Assembly (NCBI RefSeq): GCF_002217755.1
Contig: NZ_BCFL01000029.1
Span: 214,273-278,272 of the forward strand
DNA length: 64,000 nt
Direction: 5' to 3'
Source: Streptomyces hyaluromycini
GTDB lineage: Bacteria > Actinomycetota > Actinomycetes > Streptomycetales > Streptomycetaceae
Of the stretch, positions 16,240 to 24,717 are shown piece by piece. Numbering within the stretch: the first letter of the stretch is position 1; every line of letters begins with the position of its first letter. The position numbers were made by a program, and so were the translations under genes. The notes beneath the pieces were generated by a model. The model worked only from the letters and a program-made list of their open reading frames with translations, did no database searches and was not told the DNA's origin.

Positions 16240-17512
16240 CGGTTTCCTCGTCGGCCTGGTCCTCCGTGGGCGCGGTCTCCTTCGCCGCCGGCTCCGGGCC
16301 GAAGGCGGTGAGGGCGCGCTGGGCGAGCGGGTGCGAGCGGATGAGTTCACCGAGGGAGGTCCGGCCCTGGGTGATCTCCTTGAACGCCCGCCAGGCGGGA
16401 CGGAACCCGGTCAGGACCGCGTGGAAGAGCCCGGGACGGCGCTCGAACACCGCGAGCATCCGCTTGCCGACGCTCATCTCGACGCCGAGGCCCGCCTTGA
16501 TGGCGAAGGCGTAGTTCAGCGCCTGGCGGCGGGTGTCGACGGCGTCGTGGGCCTCGGCGATCCGCACCGCCCACTCCCCGGCGAGGCGCCCCGAACGCAG
16601 CGCGAAGGAGATGCCCTCGCGGGTCCAGGGTTCGAGCAGGCCCGCCGCGTCACCGCAGACCAGCACCCGGCCCCGGGACAGCGGTGAGTCGTCGGCGCGG
16701 CAGCGGGTCAAGTGGCCGGAGGAGATGCTCGGTTCGAAGCCGGCGAGGCCGAGCCGGGCGATGAAGTCCTCCAGGTACCGCTTGGTGGCGGCGCCTTCGC
16801 CGCGCGCCGAGATCACGCCGACCGTCAGCGTGTCGCCCTTGGGGAAGACCCAGCCGTAACTGCCCGGCATCGGGCCCCAGTCGATGAGGACCCGGCCCTT
16901 CCAGTCCTCGGCGACCGTCTCCGGCACCGGGATCTCCGCCTCCAGGCCGAGGTCCACCTGGTCGACCTTCACCCCGACGTGGGCGCCTATGCGGCTGGCG
17001 CTGCCGTCGGCGCCGACCACCGCGCGGGCCAGCAGGGTCTCGCCGCCCTGGAGCACGACCGCGACCGTCCGCCGGTCCGGGACCGCCGAGCCGTGCTGCT
17101 CGACGCGCTGCACGGCCGCGCCCGTGCGCAGCTCGGCACCCGCCTTCTGGGCGTGCTCGACCAGCTGCTGGTCGAACTCGGGGCGGTTGATCAGCCCGAA
17201 CATCATCTGCTTGGAGCGCCGGGTGCGGGTGAACCGTCCGTTGTTGGAGAAGGTGACCGCGTGCACCCGGTCCTTGAGGGGCAGCTCGAAGCCGGGCGGC
17301 AGCGCGTCGCGGGACGGGCCGATGATGCCGCCGCCGCAGGTCTTGTAGCGGGGTAGCTCGGCTTTCTCCAGCAACAGCACGCGCCGTCCCGCGACCGCCG
17401 CCGCGTAGGCGGCCGAGGCCCCCGCGGGTCCCGCGCCCACCACGACGACGTCCCACACCCGCTGCACGTCGTCCGCCTGCACGTCGTCCGCCGAAGAATT
17501 CTCGCCGCTCAC
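16229..17512 (-). CDS. Geranylgeranyl reductase family FAD-dependent oxidoreductase
   Basis: 427-aa flavoprotein. FAD-binding motif VVVGAGPAGASAAYAAA starts at residue 23; the second FAD motif GRVLVCGDAAGLLEPWTREGI is near 300, with the GEG/TREGI turn typical of geranylgeranyl reductases; PRYKTCGGGI (about 54-63) is also typical. Family members saturate prenyl chains of menaquinone or lipids. A 12-bp duplication near the start encodes DDVQADDVQ. It stands alone between convergent Ddn and divergent M20 peptidase genes; its specific substrate cannot be named. Confidence 0.9.
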   Translation of the reverse strand: MSGENSSADDVQADDVQRVWDVVVVGAGPAGASAAYAAAVAGRRVLLLEKAELPRYKTCGGGIIGPSRDALPPGFELPLKDRVHAVTFSNNGRFTRTRRSKQMMFGLINRPEFDQQLVEHAQKAGAELRTGAAVQRVEQHGSAVPDRRTVAVVLQGGETLLARAVVGADGSASRIGAHVGVKVDQVDLGLEAEIPVPETVAEDWKGRVLIDWGPMPGSYGWVFPKGDTLTVGVISARGEGAATKRYLEDFIARLGLAGFEPSISSGHLTRCRADDSPLSRGRVLVCGDAAGLLEPWTREGISFALRSGRLAGEWAVRIAEAHDAVDTRRQALNYAFAIKAGLGVEMSVGKRMLAVFERRPGLFHAVLTGFRPAWRAFKEITQGRTSLGELIRSHPLAQRALTAFGPEPAAKETAPTEDQADEETVTS

Positions 17513-17530
17513 GATGGTCCGCTGCTCCGA

Positions 17531-17574
17531 TCAAGCCGTAGAAGCCGTATCAAGCCGTCAAGCTGTCAAGCCGT
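17531..17574. repeat. Five short tandem-like copies of CAAGCCGT
   Basis: CAAGCCGT or one-base variants start at 17532, 17541, 17551, 17559 and 17567, 8-10 bp apart, just upstream of the flavoprotein start codon. Confidence 0.7.
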
Positions 17575-17710
17575 GGGGCAGGCCCCGTCCGTCCGTAGGC
17601 CGACACCTGTCACCTGTCCCCCCGCATCCTACGGCGGAGATCGCCGCAGGCCACTGTGGGAGGATCGGTCCACTCACCAGTTCAACGTCGCACCCACGAG
17701 GAGCGTGCCC

Positions 17711-19066
17711 ATGTCGTCCAATCCGGTCGCCGAGACCGTCGCCGCCCTGCTGCCCAGGGCCAAGGCGGAGCTCGCCGAGCTGGTGGCCTTCAAGTCGGTG
17801 GCGGACTTCGCGCAGTTCCCGAAGAGCGAGAGCGAGGGCGCCGCGAACTGGGTGGCCGACGCGCTGCGCGCCGAGGACTTCACGGACGTCGCCGTACTGG
17901 ACACCCCGGACGGCACGCAGTCGGTGTACGGCTACTTGCCGGGCCCGGCGGGTGCCAAGACGGTCCTGCTGTACGCGCACTACGATGTGCAGCCGCCGCT
18001 GGACGAGGCCGCCTGGACCACCCCGCCGTTCGAGCTGACCGAGCGGGACGGCCGCTGGTACGGGCGCGGTGCCGCCGACTGCAAGGGCGGCGTGATCATG
18101 CACCTGCTGGCGTTGCGTGCGCTGAAGGCGAACGGCGGCGTCCCGGTCAACGTCAAGGTGATCGCCGAGGGCTCGGAGGAGATGGGCACCGGCGGTCTGG
18201 AGCGGTACGCCGAGCAGCACCCCGAGCTGCTGGCCGCGGACGTGATCGTCATCGGTGACGCGGGCAACTTCCGGGTGGGGCTGCCGACGGTGACCACGAC
18301 TCTGCGGGGCATGACCATGGTCCGCATCCAGATCGACACGCTGCGGGGCAATCTGCACTCGGGCCAGTTCGGCGGCGCCGCCCCCGACGCCCTGGCCGCG
18401 CTGATCCGCGTCCTGGACTCGCTGCGCGCCGAGGACGGTTCCACGACGGTCGACGGGCTCGCGCCGGAGACGCGCTGGGAGGGTCTGGAGTACGACGAGG
18501 AGCAGTTCCGTACCGACGCGAAGGTGCTGGACGGTGTCGGGCTGATCGGTGACGGTTCGGTCGCGGACCGCATCTGGGCCCGTCCGGCGGTCACGGTGCT
18601 CGGCATCGACTGCCCGCCGGTGGTCGGCGCCACCCCGTCGGTGCAGGCCGCCGCCCGCGCCCTGGTCAGCCTCCGGGTGCCGCCGGGCGTGGACGCGGCC
18701 GAGGCGGGCAAGCTGCTCCAGGCCCATCTGGAGGCGCACACGCCGTGGGGTGCCCGGGTGCGGACCGAGACGGTCGGGCAGGGCCAGCCGTTCCGCGCGG
18801 ACACCACCAGCCCGGCGTACCGGGCGATGGCCGACGCGATGGCGGTCGCCTACCCGGACGAGACGATGCAGTTCGCCGGTCAGGGCGGCTCCATCCCGCT
18901 GTGCAACACCCTCGCCGGCCTCTACCCGCAGGCCGAGTTCCTGCTGATCGGCCTGAGTGAGCCGGAGGCGCAGATCCACGCCGCCAACGAGAGCGTGTCG
19001 CCGCAGGAGCTGGAGCGCCTGTCGGTGGCGGAGGCGCTGTTCCTGCAGAACTACGCGGCGGGCTGA
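17711..19066 (+). CDS. M20/M25/M40 family dipeptidase
   Basis: 451-aa zinc metallopeptidase. Metal site motifs: YAHYDVQPP (about 90-98), GRGAADCKGG (about 118-127), EGSEEMG (about 155-161) and GDAGNFRVG (near 184). The lid/dimerisation domain covers about 200-310, and the closing histidine is in IHAANESVS near the C-terminus. Such dipeptidases hydrolyse small peptides in the cytoplasm. GAGGAG lies 8 nt before ATG 17711. A hairpin terminator follows. Confidence 0.93.
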   Translation: MSSNPVAETVAALLPRAKAELAELVAFKSVADFAQFPKSESEGAANWVADALRAEDFTDVAVLDTPDGTQSVYGYLPGPAGAKTVLLYAHYDVQPPLDEAAWTTPPFELTERDGRWYGRGAADCKGGVIMHLLALRALKANGGVPVNVKVIAEGSEEMGTGGLERYAEQHPELLAADVIVIGDAGNFRVGLPTVTTTLRGMTMVRIQIDTLRGNLHSGQFGGAAPDALAALIRVLDSLRAEDGSTTVDGLAPETRWEGLEYDEEQFRTDAKVLDGVGLIGDGSVADRIWARPAVTVLGIDCPPVVGATPSVQAAARALVSLRVPPGVDAAEAGKLLQAHLEAHTPWGARVRTETVGQGQPFRADTTSPAYRAMADAMAVAYPDETMQFAGQGGSIPLCNTLAGLYPQAEFLLIGLSEPEAQIHAANESVSPQELERLSVAEALFLQNYAAG

Positions 19067-19120
19067 CGCCCTCGGCCCGGCCGGCGTACGCGGTGGGCTG
19101 AATCGCTCTGCCCACAGCGG

Positions 19121-19148
19121 AGGACCCTCGTCCGTGGACGAGGGTCCT
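19121..19148 (+). terminator. Hairpin terminator after the M20 peptidase
   Basis: Perfect 12-bp stem AGGACCCTCGTC / GACGAGGGTCCT with loop CGTG, 55 bp past the stop codon. Confidence 0.85.
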
Positions 19149-19163
19149 TCCCGGGGTCGGGAC

Positions 19164-19525
19164 ATGGACGTCATCGAGTTGCTCCCCCGGCTGCACCTGC
19201 TGCGCTTCCCGGTGGGTCAGGCCTACCTCTGGCACGATCCGGACACCGGTGACTCGACCCTGGTCGACACGGGACCGCCCGGCTCGGGCCGGCCGATCGC
19301 CGACGCGCTCACCGCACTGGGGCGGTCCCCCTCGGCGGTACGACGGATCGTCCTCACCCATTTCCACGAGGACCACGTGGGCGGGGCGGCCGAGCCGTCG
19401 CGTCCTTCCGGCGGCTGGCCGCCCTGGAGACGCGGACGGCGTGCTTCGGTCACGGTGATTCGGTGACCGTCGACGCGCCACAGGCGCTGCGGGAATCCGC
19501 GGACACCTACGGACCGCGGCGGTGA
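19164..19525 (+). pseudogene. Metallo-beta-lactamase-fold hydrolase, internally deleted and frameshifted
   Basis: The N-terminal part is normal for the family: LLRFPVGQAYLWHDPDTG, then TLVDTGPPGSG and the metal motif THFHEDHVGG (nt 19356-19385). Directly after it the frame is lost. In another frame the C-terminal family pattern FRRLAALETRTACFGHGDSV appears (from about 19406) and ends at TGA 19523-19525. Roughly the middle third, with further metal ligands, is missing. This is a deletion plus frameshift, so no functional hydrolase is expected. Confidence 0.8.
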
Positions 19526-19535
19526 CCATGGGGGT

Positions 19536-20591
19536 ATGAGCGACACCGCGCGGCGTATCGCCGCCCACACCGGCATCGCGAACTCCCTGTCCCTGCTGAG
19601 CGACGTCGGGCTGGCCGAACTGGTCGCGGGCGGTGAGCCGCTCGATGCCGGGATCGGCGGGAGAGCGGTGCGGCTCGCGGTGGACGGCAGGCCGGTGTTC
19701 GTGAAGCGGATCCCCCTGACCGACCGGGAACGGGAGCCTCGCCACGCCCGCTCCACCGAGAACCTCTTCGGCCTGCCGGCGTACTGCCACTACGGCATCG
19801 GCGCGATCGGCAGCCCGGGGTTCGGCGGCTGGCGGGAGCTGGCCGCGCACCAGGTGACGACCGACTGGGTGCTGGCGGGCCGGTTCCCCGGTTTCCCGCT
19901 GCTGCACCACTGGCGGGTGCTGCCCGACGTGTCCGTCCCGCTGCCCGGCGAACTGGGGGACGCCGAAAGGGCGGTGGCCTACTGGGGCGACTCCGCGGGC
20001 GTACGGGAGCGCATCGACGCACTGCGGGACGCCTCCGCGAGCCTCACCCTGTTCCTGGAGCACATCCCGTACACCCTGCACGACTGGCTGGACGCCGAAC
20101 TGCGCACGGACCGGGCGGACTCGGCCTGTGCCCTCACGGCCCGAGGGCTGGAGGACATCACCGCGTTCCTCTCGGGCACCGATCTCCTGCACCTCGACGC
20201 CCACTTCGGCAACATCCTCACCGACGGCCGGCAGCTGTACCTCACCGACTTCGGGCTCTCCCTCAGCTCCGGCTTCCGACTGGCCTCCGACGAAGGGGAG
20301 TTCTTCGACCGGCACCGGCACTACGACCGTGTGTACACCGTCTACTATTTGGTGATCTGGCTGGTCACCGCGCTGTACGGCTACCGGGGCGAGGAACGCG
20401 CGGAGTTCGTGCGGGCCTGTGCCGGCGGGGTACGGCCCGAGGGCATCCCCCGGGTCGCCGCCGAACTGCTGTCACGGCACGCCCCGCTCGCCGTCGGCAT
20501 GGAGGTCTTCTGCCGGCGGCTGGAGCGGGAGAGCCGGCTGACACCGTTTCCGTACCCGGACGGTCACAGCAACTGCACGCTCTCCGCGTAG
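19536..20591 (+). CDS. Protein kinase-fold family protein
   Basis: 351-aa protein with kinase-like landmarks: VFVKRIPLT (possible catalytic lysine, about residue 56), LLHLDAHFGNIL (HxDxxxxN catalytic loop, about 217-228) and YLTDFGLSLSS (DFG, about 234). The order fits an aminoglycoside-phosphotransferase or protein kinase-like fold, but the sequence between is not that of a standard Hanks kinase. Substrate unknown. The gene starts 11 bp after the broken hydrolase and overlaps the convergent oppF-type gene by 28 bp. Confidence 0.7.
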   Translation: MSDTARRIAAHTGIANSLSLLSDVGLAELVAGGEPLDAGIGGRAVRLAVDGRPVFVKRIPLTDREREPRHARSTENLFGLPAYCHYGIGAIGSPGFGGWRELAAHQVTTDWVLAGRFPGFPLLHHWRVLPDVSVPLPGELGDAERAVAYWGDSAGVRERIDALRDASASLTLFLEHIPYTLHDWLDAELRTDRADSACALTARGLEDITAFLSGTDLLHLDAHFGNILTDGRQLYLTDFGLSLSSGFRLASDEGEFFDRHRHYDRVYTVYYLVIWLVTALYGYRGEERAEFVRACAGGVRPEGIPRVAAELLSRHAPLAVGMEVFCRRLERESRLTPFPYPDGHSNCTLSA

Positions 20592-21616
20592 TGGCAGGCG
20601 ACCGGGTTGCCGCCGCCCCGGTCGACCAGGTCCGGCACCTGCTCGACACAGGCCGTGCGCTCGCTGTCGGTGAGCTGGTTCGCGAACTTGGGGCAGCGGG
20701 TGCGGAAGCGGCAGCCGCTGGGCGGGCGGACCGGGCTCGGGACGTCGCCCTGGACGGTGATCCGTTTCCGGGCGCGTTCCTTGCGCGGGTCGGGCAGCGG
20801 GATCGCGGAGACCAGGGCCTGGGTGTAGGGGTGGGCGGGGCGGGCGAAGAGCTGCCGGGCGGGGGCGATCTCCACCAGGCGGCCCAGGTACATCACCGCG
20901 ACCCGGCCGGCGACATGGCGCATCACGGAGAGGTCGTGGGCCACGAAGAGGAAGGACAGGCCCAGTTCGCTCTGGAGGTCCATCAGCAGGTTGAGGACGC
21001 CGGCCTGGATCGACACGTCCAGCGCGGAGACCGGCTCGTCCAGCACGATCACCTTGGGGCGCAGTGCCAATGCCCTTGCGATGCCGATGCGTTGGCGTTG
21101 TCCGCCGGAGAACTCGTGCGCGAAGCGGTTGCCGTGCTCAGGGTTGAGGCCGACCAGGCGCAGCAGTTCGCGTACCTCGTCGGCGGCGCCGGGGCCGTAG
21201 CGGCCGTGGATGCGCAGGGGTTCGGCGACGATCTCGTGGACCGAGATCCTGGGGTCCAGGGAGGCGTACGGGTCCTGGAACACGATCTGCAACTCGCGTC
21301 GCAGCGGCCGCATCTGACGTCTGCTCAGGTCGGTCAGCAGCCGGCCCCGGTAGTGGACGGAGCCCGAGGTGGCCGTTTCCAGGTTGAGCAGGGTCCGGGA
21401 CACGGTCGTCTTGCCGGAGCCGGACTCGCCGACCAGGCCGAGCGTCTCGTTCTCGTACAGGTCGAAGGAGACCCCGCAGACGGCGTGCACGTCGCCGATC
21501 CGGCGGCGGACCACGCCCTTGGACATCACCGGGAAGTGTTTGACGAGGTCGCGGACCTGGAGGACGGGGTCGCCGGTGCCGCCGTGACCGGGCAGCGGGG
21601 GCAGCGGATCGGTCAT
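20564..21616 (-). CDS. Oligopeptide ABC transporter ATP-binding protein (OppF/DppF type)
   Basis: 350-aa ATPase. Walker A GESGSGKTT (about 62-70), Q-loop FQDPYASLDPR, signature SGGQRQRIGIARAL, Walker B VIVLDEPVSALD and switch His VAHDLSV are all present. The C-terminal oligopeptide-specific segment has CRFRTRCP, with cysteines of the kind that hold an iron-sulfur or metal site in Opp/Dpp ATPases. ATG 21616 overlaps the preceding gene by 4 nt (ATGA). Last gene of a five-gene operon. Confidence 0.93.
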   Translation of the reverse strand: MTDPLPPLPGHGGTGDPVLQVRDLVKHFPVMSKGVVRRRIGDVHAVCGVSFDLYENETLGLVGESGSGKTTVSRTLLNLETATSGSVHYRGRLLTDLSRRQMRPLRRELQIVFQDPYASLDPRISVHEIVAEPLRIHGRYGPGAADEVRELLRLVGLNPEHGNRFAHEFSGGQRQRIGIARALALRPKVIVLDEPVSALDVSIQAGVLNLLMDLQSELGLSFLFVAHDLSVMRHVAGRVAVMYLGRLVEIAPARQLFARPAHPYTQALVSAIPLPDPRKERARKRITVQGDVPSPVRPPSGCRFRTRCPKFANQLTDSERTACVEQVPDLVDRGGGNPVACHYAESVQLL

Positions 21617-22749
21617 CGGGCATCGTCCTCCAGGTCCGCGAACCGGGCCAGGGCCTCGGTGTCGGCGCCGACGGCGTCGAAGACCTCGCCGGCGGCCGTG
21701 TCCACGAGTTCGTCGGCGAAGTGGCAGGCGCTGCGGTGGGCGTCGGATCCGACGGGGCGCAGGGCGGGTTCCGTGCTGTCGCAGGGCTCCCGGCGCATCG
21801 GGCAGCGCGGGGCGAAGGGGCAGCCCGGGGGCAGGTTGAGCAGCGAGGGCGGGGAGCCGGTGATGGGGGTCAGGCGGTCCTCCTCGTGGTCGAGGCGGGG
21901 CAGGGAGCCGAGCAGGCCCAGGGTGTAGGGCATGCGCGGGGTGTAGAAGATGTCCTCGACCGAGCCGGTCTCGACGATCCGCCCGGCGTACATGACGGCG
22001 ACCCGGTCGGTGTGGCCGGCGACCACGCCCAGGTCGTGGGTGATCAGGACGAGGGCGGCGCCGGTCTCGGCGCGGGCGGTCTCCAGGGCCTCCAGGATCT
22101 GGGCCTGGACGGTGACGTCGAGGGCGGTGGTGGGCTCGTCGGCGATGATCACGTCCGGGTCGTTGGCGATCGCGATGGCGATGACGACCCGCTGGCGCAT
22201 GCCGCCGGAGAGTTCGTGCGGGTAGCTGTCGACGCGCCGTTCGGGGCTCGGGATGCCGACTGTGCCGAGGAGTTCCACGGCGCGGGCGCGGGCGGGGCGT
22301 CTGCCGAGTCCGGGGTTGTGTCTGAGCAGGGTTTCGGCGATCTGGTAGCCGATCGTGTAGACGGGGTTGAGGGAGGTCATCGGGTCCTGGAAGACCATGG
22401 CGATGCCGCTGCCCCGTACGTCCGAGAGGCGGGCGTCGGACATCCCGAGCAGTTCCGTGCCCTCGAACCGCACCGAGCCGCGCACCCGGGCCGAGCCTGG
22501 CAGCAGGCCCATCACGGCAAGGGCGGTGACCGACTTGCCCGACCCCGACTCGCCGACGATGCCCAGCGCCTCGCCCCGCTCCAGCCGGTAGCCGACGCCG
22601 CGCACCGCCCGTACGGTCCCGTCCTCGGTGGGGAACTCCACGCGCAGGTCGTCGACTTCGAGGACGGCGCCGGACTCCTCGCCCTTTGCCACGACCCTGT
22701 CGATGCCCTTGCCCTTGCCCTTGCCGTTGCCGTTGCCGGGGTCGGTCAC
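21613..22749 (-). CDS. Oligopeptide ABC transporter ATP-binding protein (OppD/DppD type)
   Basis: 378-aa ATPase with Walker A GESGSGKSVTALAVMG, FQDPMTSLNPVYTIG, signature SGGMRQRVVIAIAIA, Walker B VIIADEPTTALDVT and LITHDLGVV, then the C-terminal CPFAPRCPMRREPC cysteine cluster. A Gly-Asn/Gly-Lys tract near the N-terminus (nt about 22703-22738) comes from a hexamer repeat. Four-base overlaps (ATGA) with the genes on both sides show tight translational coupling. Works as a heterodimer with the OppF-type ATPase. Confidence 0.93.
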   Translation of the reverse strand: MTDPGNGNGKGKGKGIDRVVAKGEESGAVLEVDDLRVEFPTEDGTVRAVRGVGYRLERGEALGIVGESGSGKSVTALAVMGLLPGSARVRGSVRFEGTELLGMSDARLSDVRGSGIAMVFQDPMTSLNPVYTIGYQIAETLLRHNPGLGRRPARARAVELLGTVGIPSPERRVDSYPHELSGGMRQRVVIAIAIANDPDVIIADEPTTALDVTVQAQILEALETARAETGAALVLITHDLGVVAGHTDRVAVMYAGRIVETGSVEDIFYTPRMPYTLGLLGSLPRLDHEEDRLTPITGSPPSLLNLPPGCPFAPRCPMRREPCDSTEPALRPVGSDAHRSACHFADELVDTAAGEVFDAVGADTEALARFADLEDDAR

Positions 22750-23666
22750 TGTCGCACCCTTTGCTGCCGGGGGTCGAAGGCGTCACGCAGCCCGTCGCCG
22801 ATGAAGTTGATGGTGAGGGCGATGGCGATGATGAAGGCGCCGGGGATGTAGAAGAGCCAGGGCCGGGTGTCGACCGCGGTCTGTGCCTGGGCGACCAGCA
22901 ACCCGAGGGAGGTGTCGGGCGGTTGGACGCCGAACCCGAGGAAGGACAGGGCGGTCTCGGTGAGGATGCCGGTGGCGACCAGGATCGTGGCGTTCACGAT
23001 GATCGGGCCGAGCGCGTTGGGCAGCAGGTGCCGGAAGATGATCCGGGTGTCGGAGGCGCCGAGCGCCCGGGCGGCCTCCACGAACTCCTTCTCGCGCAGG
23101 GACAGTACCGAGGAGCGCACCACGCGGGACACGTACGCCCAGGTGAGTCCGGCGATCACCGCGGCGATCCAGTACCAGGAGCCGCCGCTGCGCGAGGAGA
23201 TGACCAGCGCGATCGCGAACAGCGGGAGGGTCAGCACGAGATCGGCGATGCGCATCATCAGCGCGTCGACGAACCCCCGGTAGAAGCCGGCGACGGCTCC
23301 CCACACGGCTCCGACCAGAGTCGAGCCGAGCGCGATCAGGATGGCGATCTTCAGCGAGGTCTGGGTGCCGCGCATCACCTGGGCGTAGGCGTCGTACCCC
23401 GAGGAGTCGGTGCCGAACGGATGCTTCCAGGAGGGTGGCTGGGAGTTGTCCGGGGTGTACTTGGCGTACGAGTAGTGCCAGAAGTGCGGGCCGGCGAAGG
23501 CCCACAGCACGATCAGCACGAAGACGACCAGGCTGATCATCGCGGCCCGGTGGCGCAGGAAGCGGCGCAGGACGAGCTGGGTCTGGCTGCGCTGCACGAC
23601 GGTGAACTCGTGGTCGTCGTTCGGCGTCCGGGTGCCGGCCGGCCCGAGTGCCCCGATGTCAGTCAT
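22746..23666 (-). CDS. Oligopeptide ABC transporter permease (OppC/DppC type)
   Basis: 306-aa inner-membrane permease with six predicted helices. An N-terminal OppC-type segment (RFLRHRAAMISLVVFVLIVL) precedes a first helix at about 40-60. The EAA loop that contacts the ATPase is EAARALGASDTRIIFRHLLPN (about 195-215). It overlaps both neighbours (8 bp and 4 bp). Confidence 0.93.
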   Translation of the reverse strand: MTDIGALGPAGTRTPNDDHEFTVVQRSQTQLVLRRFLRHRAAMISLVVFVLIVLWAFAGPHFWHYSYAKYTPDNSQPPSWKHPFGTDSSGYDAYAQVMRGTQTSLKIAILIALGSTLVGAVWGAVAGFYRGFVDALMMRIADLVLTLPLFAIALVISSRSGGSWYWIAAVIAGLTWAYVSRVVRSSVLSLREKEFVEAARALGASDTRIIFRHLLPNALGPIIVNATILVATGILTETALSFLGFGVQPPDTSLGLLVAQAQTAVDTRPWLFYIPGAFIIAIALTINFIGDGLRDAFDPRQQRVRQ

Positions 23667-24645
23667 AACGGATCCTCGGGTCGAGAACGGCGTAGAGGAG
23701 GTCGGCGAAGAGGTTGAAGACGATGACGACGACGGCGGACAGCAGCAGCCAGGCCATGGTCCGGTAGACGTCGAGGGTGGTGGCGGCCTGGACGAGCATC
23801 TCGCCCATGCCGTGCCACTGGAAGATCGTCTCGGTGATGACCGCCCCGCCGAGGATGATCGCGATGTCGAGGGCGGTGACGGTGGCCAGCGGGATCAGGG
23901 CGGTGCGCAGGGCGTGCCGGGTGAGCACCCGGCCGCGGCGCAGCCCCTTGGCACGGGCGAGCCGGACGTAGTCGCTGTCCAGGACTTCGAGCATGGAGGC
24001 GCGGGTGTAGCGGGTCCAGGAGGCGAAGGAAACCAGGGCCAGGGTGATGGTGGGCAGGATGAGATGGCCGACGCGGTCGGTGAACTCGTTCCAGGTGGTG
24101 TCGACTTCGAGATACGGGGACTTCTCGCCGATGGTGCCGAGGAACTGGCTGCCGGTCTCCTGGTTGAACCAGATCCCGGCCTGTTTGAGCAGCACCGCGA
24201 ACCAGAACACGGGCATGGCGAGGAACAGGAAGCCGAGGAAGGTGATGGTGTAGTCGGCGGCGCTGTACTGGCGGATCGCGCTGAACACCCCGAAGACGAC
24301 GGCCATCACGAGGGCGAGCAGCATGGCGGCGGCGACCAGGGTGACGGTGACCCGGAAGCGGGTGAACAGGTCGTGGCCGATGTCGAGGTTGGTCTGGACG
24401 GACGGGCCCCAGTCGCCGTGCAGGACCCCGGTGATCCAGTTCCAGTAGCGTTCCACGACCGGTTCGTTGGCGTGGATGTGCCGGGCGAAGGCGGTCACGG
24501 CGGCCTTGCTGGGCGGCGGTTGCCGGGAGGTGGCGAAGTTGGCCACGGGGTCGCCGGAGTTGACGACGACCAGGAAGACGATGAACGTCGAGACGATCAG
24601 GACGGGTACGGAGACGAGGATGCGGCGCACGGTGTAGGCGAGCAT
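23659..24645 (-). CDS. Oligopeptide ABC transporter permease (OppB/DppB type)
   Basis: 328-aa permease. It opens with the OppB signature YTVRRILVSVPVLIVSTFIVF, has a long periplasmic loop (about 35-115), and carries the EAA-type loop LARAKGLRRGRVLTRHALR (about 215-235). Forms the membrane channel with the OppC-type protein. Separated from the binding-protein gene by 72 bp that contain a hairpin, consistent with lower expression of the membrane parts than of the binding protein. Confidence 0.93.
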   Translation of the reverse strand: MLAYTVRRILVSVPVLIVSTFIVFLVVVNSGDPVANFATSRQPPPSKAAVTAFARHIHANEPVVERYWNWITGVLHGDWGPSVQTNLDIGHDLFTRFRVTVTLVAAAMLLALVMAVVFGVFSAIRQYSAADYTITFLGFLFLAMPVFWFAVLLKQAGIWFNQETGSQFLGTIGEKSPYLEVDTTWNEFTDRVGHLILPTITLALVSFASWTRYTRASMLEVLDSDYVRLARAKGLRRGRVLTRHALRTALIPLATVTALDIAIILGGAVITETIFQWHGMGEMLVQAATTLDVYRTMAWLLLSAVVVIVFNLFADLLYAVLDPRIRYD

Positions 24646-24665
24646 GCGGTCTTCTCTCGCGGAGG

Positions 24666-24692
24666 CCCGGCCCCGGGGTCGCCGGGGCCGGG
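24666..24692 (-). terminator. Intra-operon hairpin (attenuator) after the binding-protein gene
   Basis: Perfect 11-bp stem CCCGGCCCCGG / CCGGGGCCGGG with a 5-nt loop, between the substrate-binding protein and permease genes; probably a partial terminator or 3'-end stabiliser. Confidence 0.6.
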
Positions 24693-24717
24693 ATTCGGAT
24701 CCGACTGGTCGCCGGGG

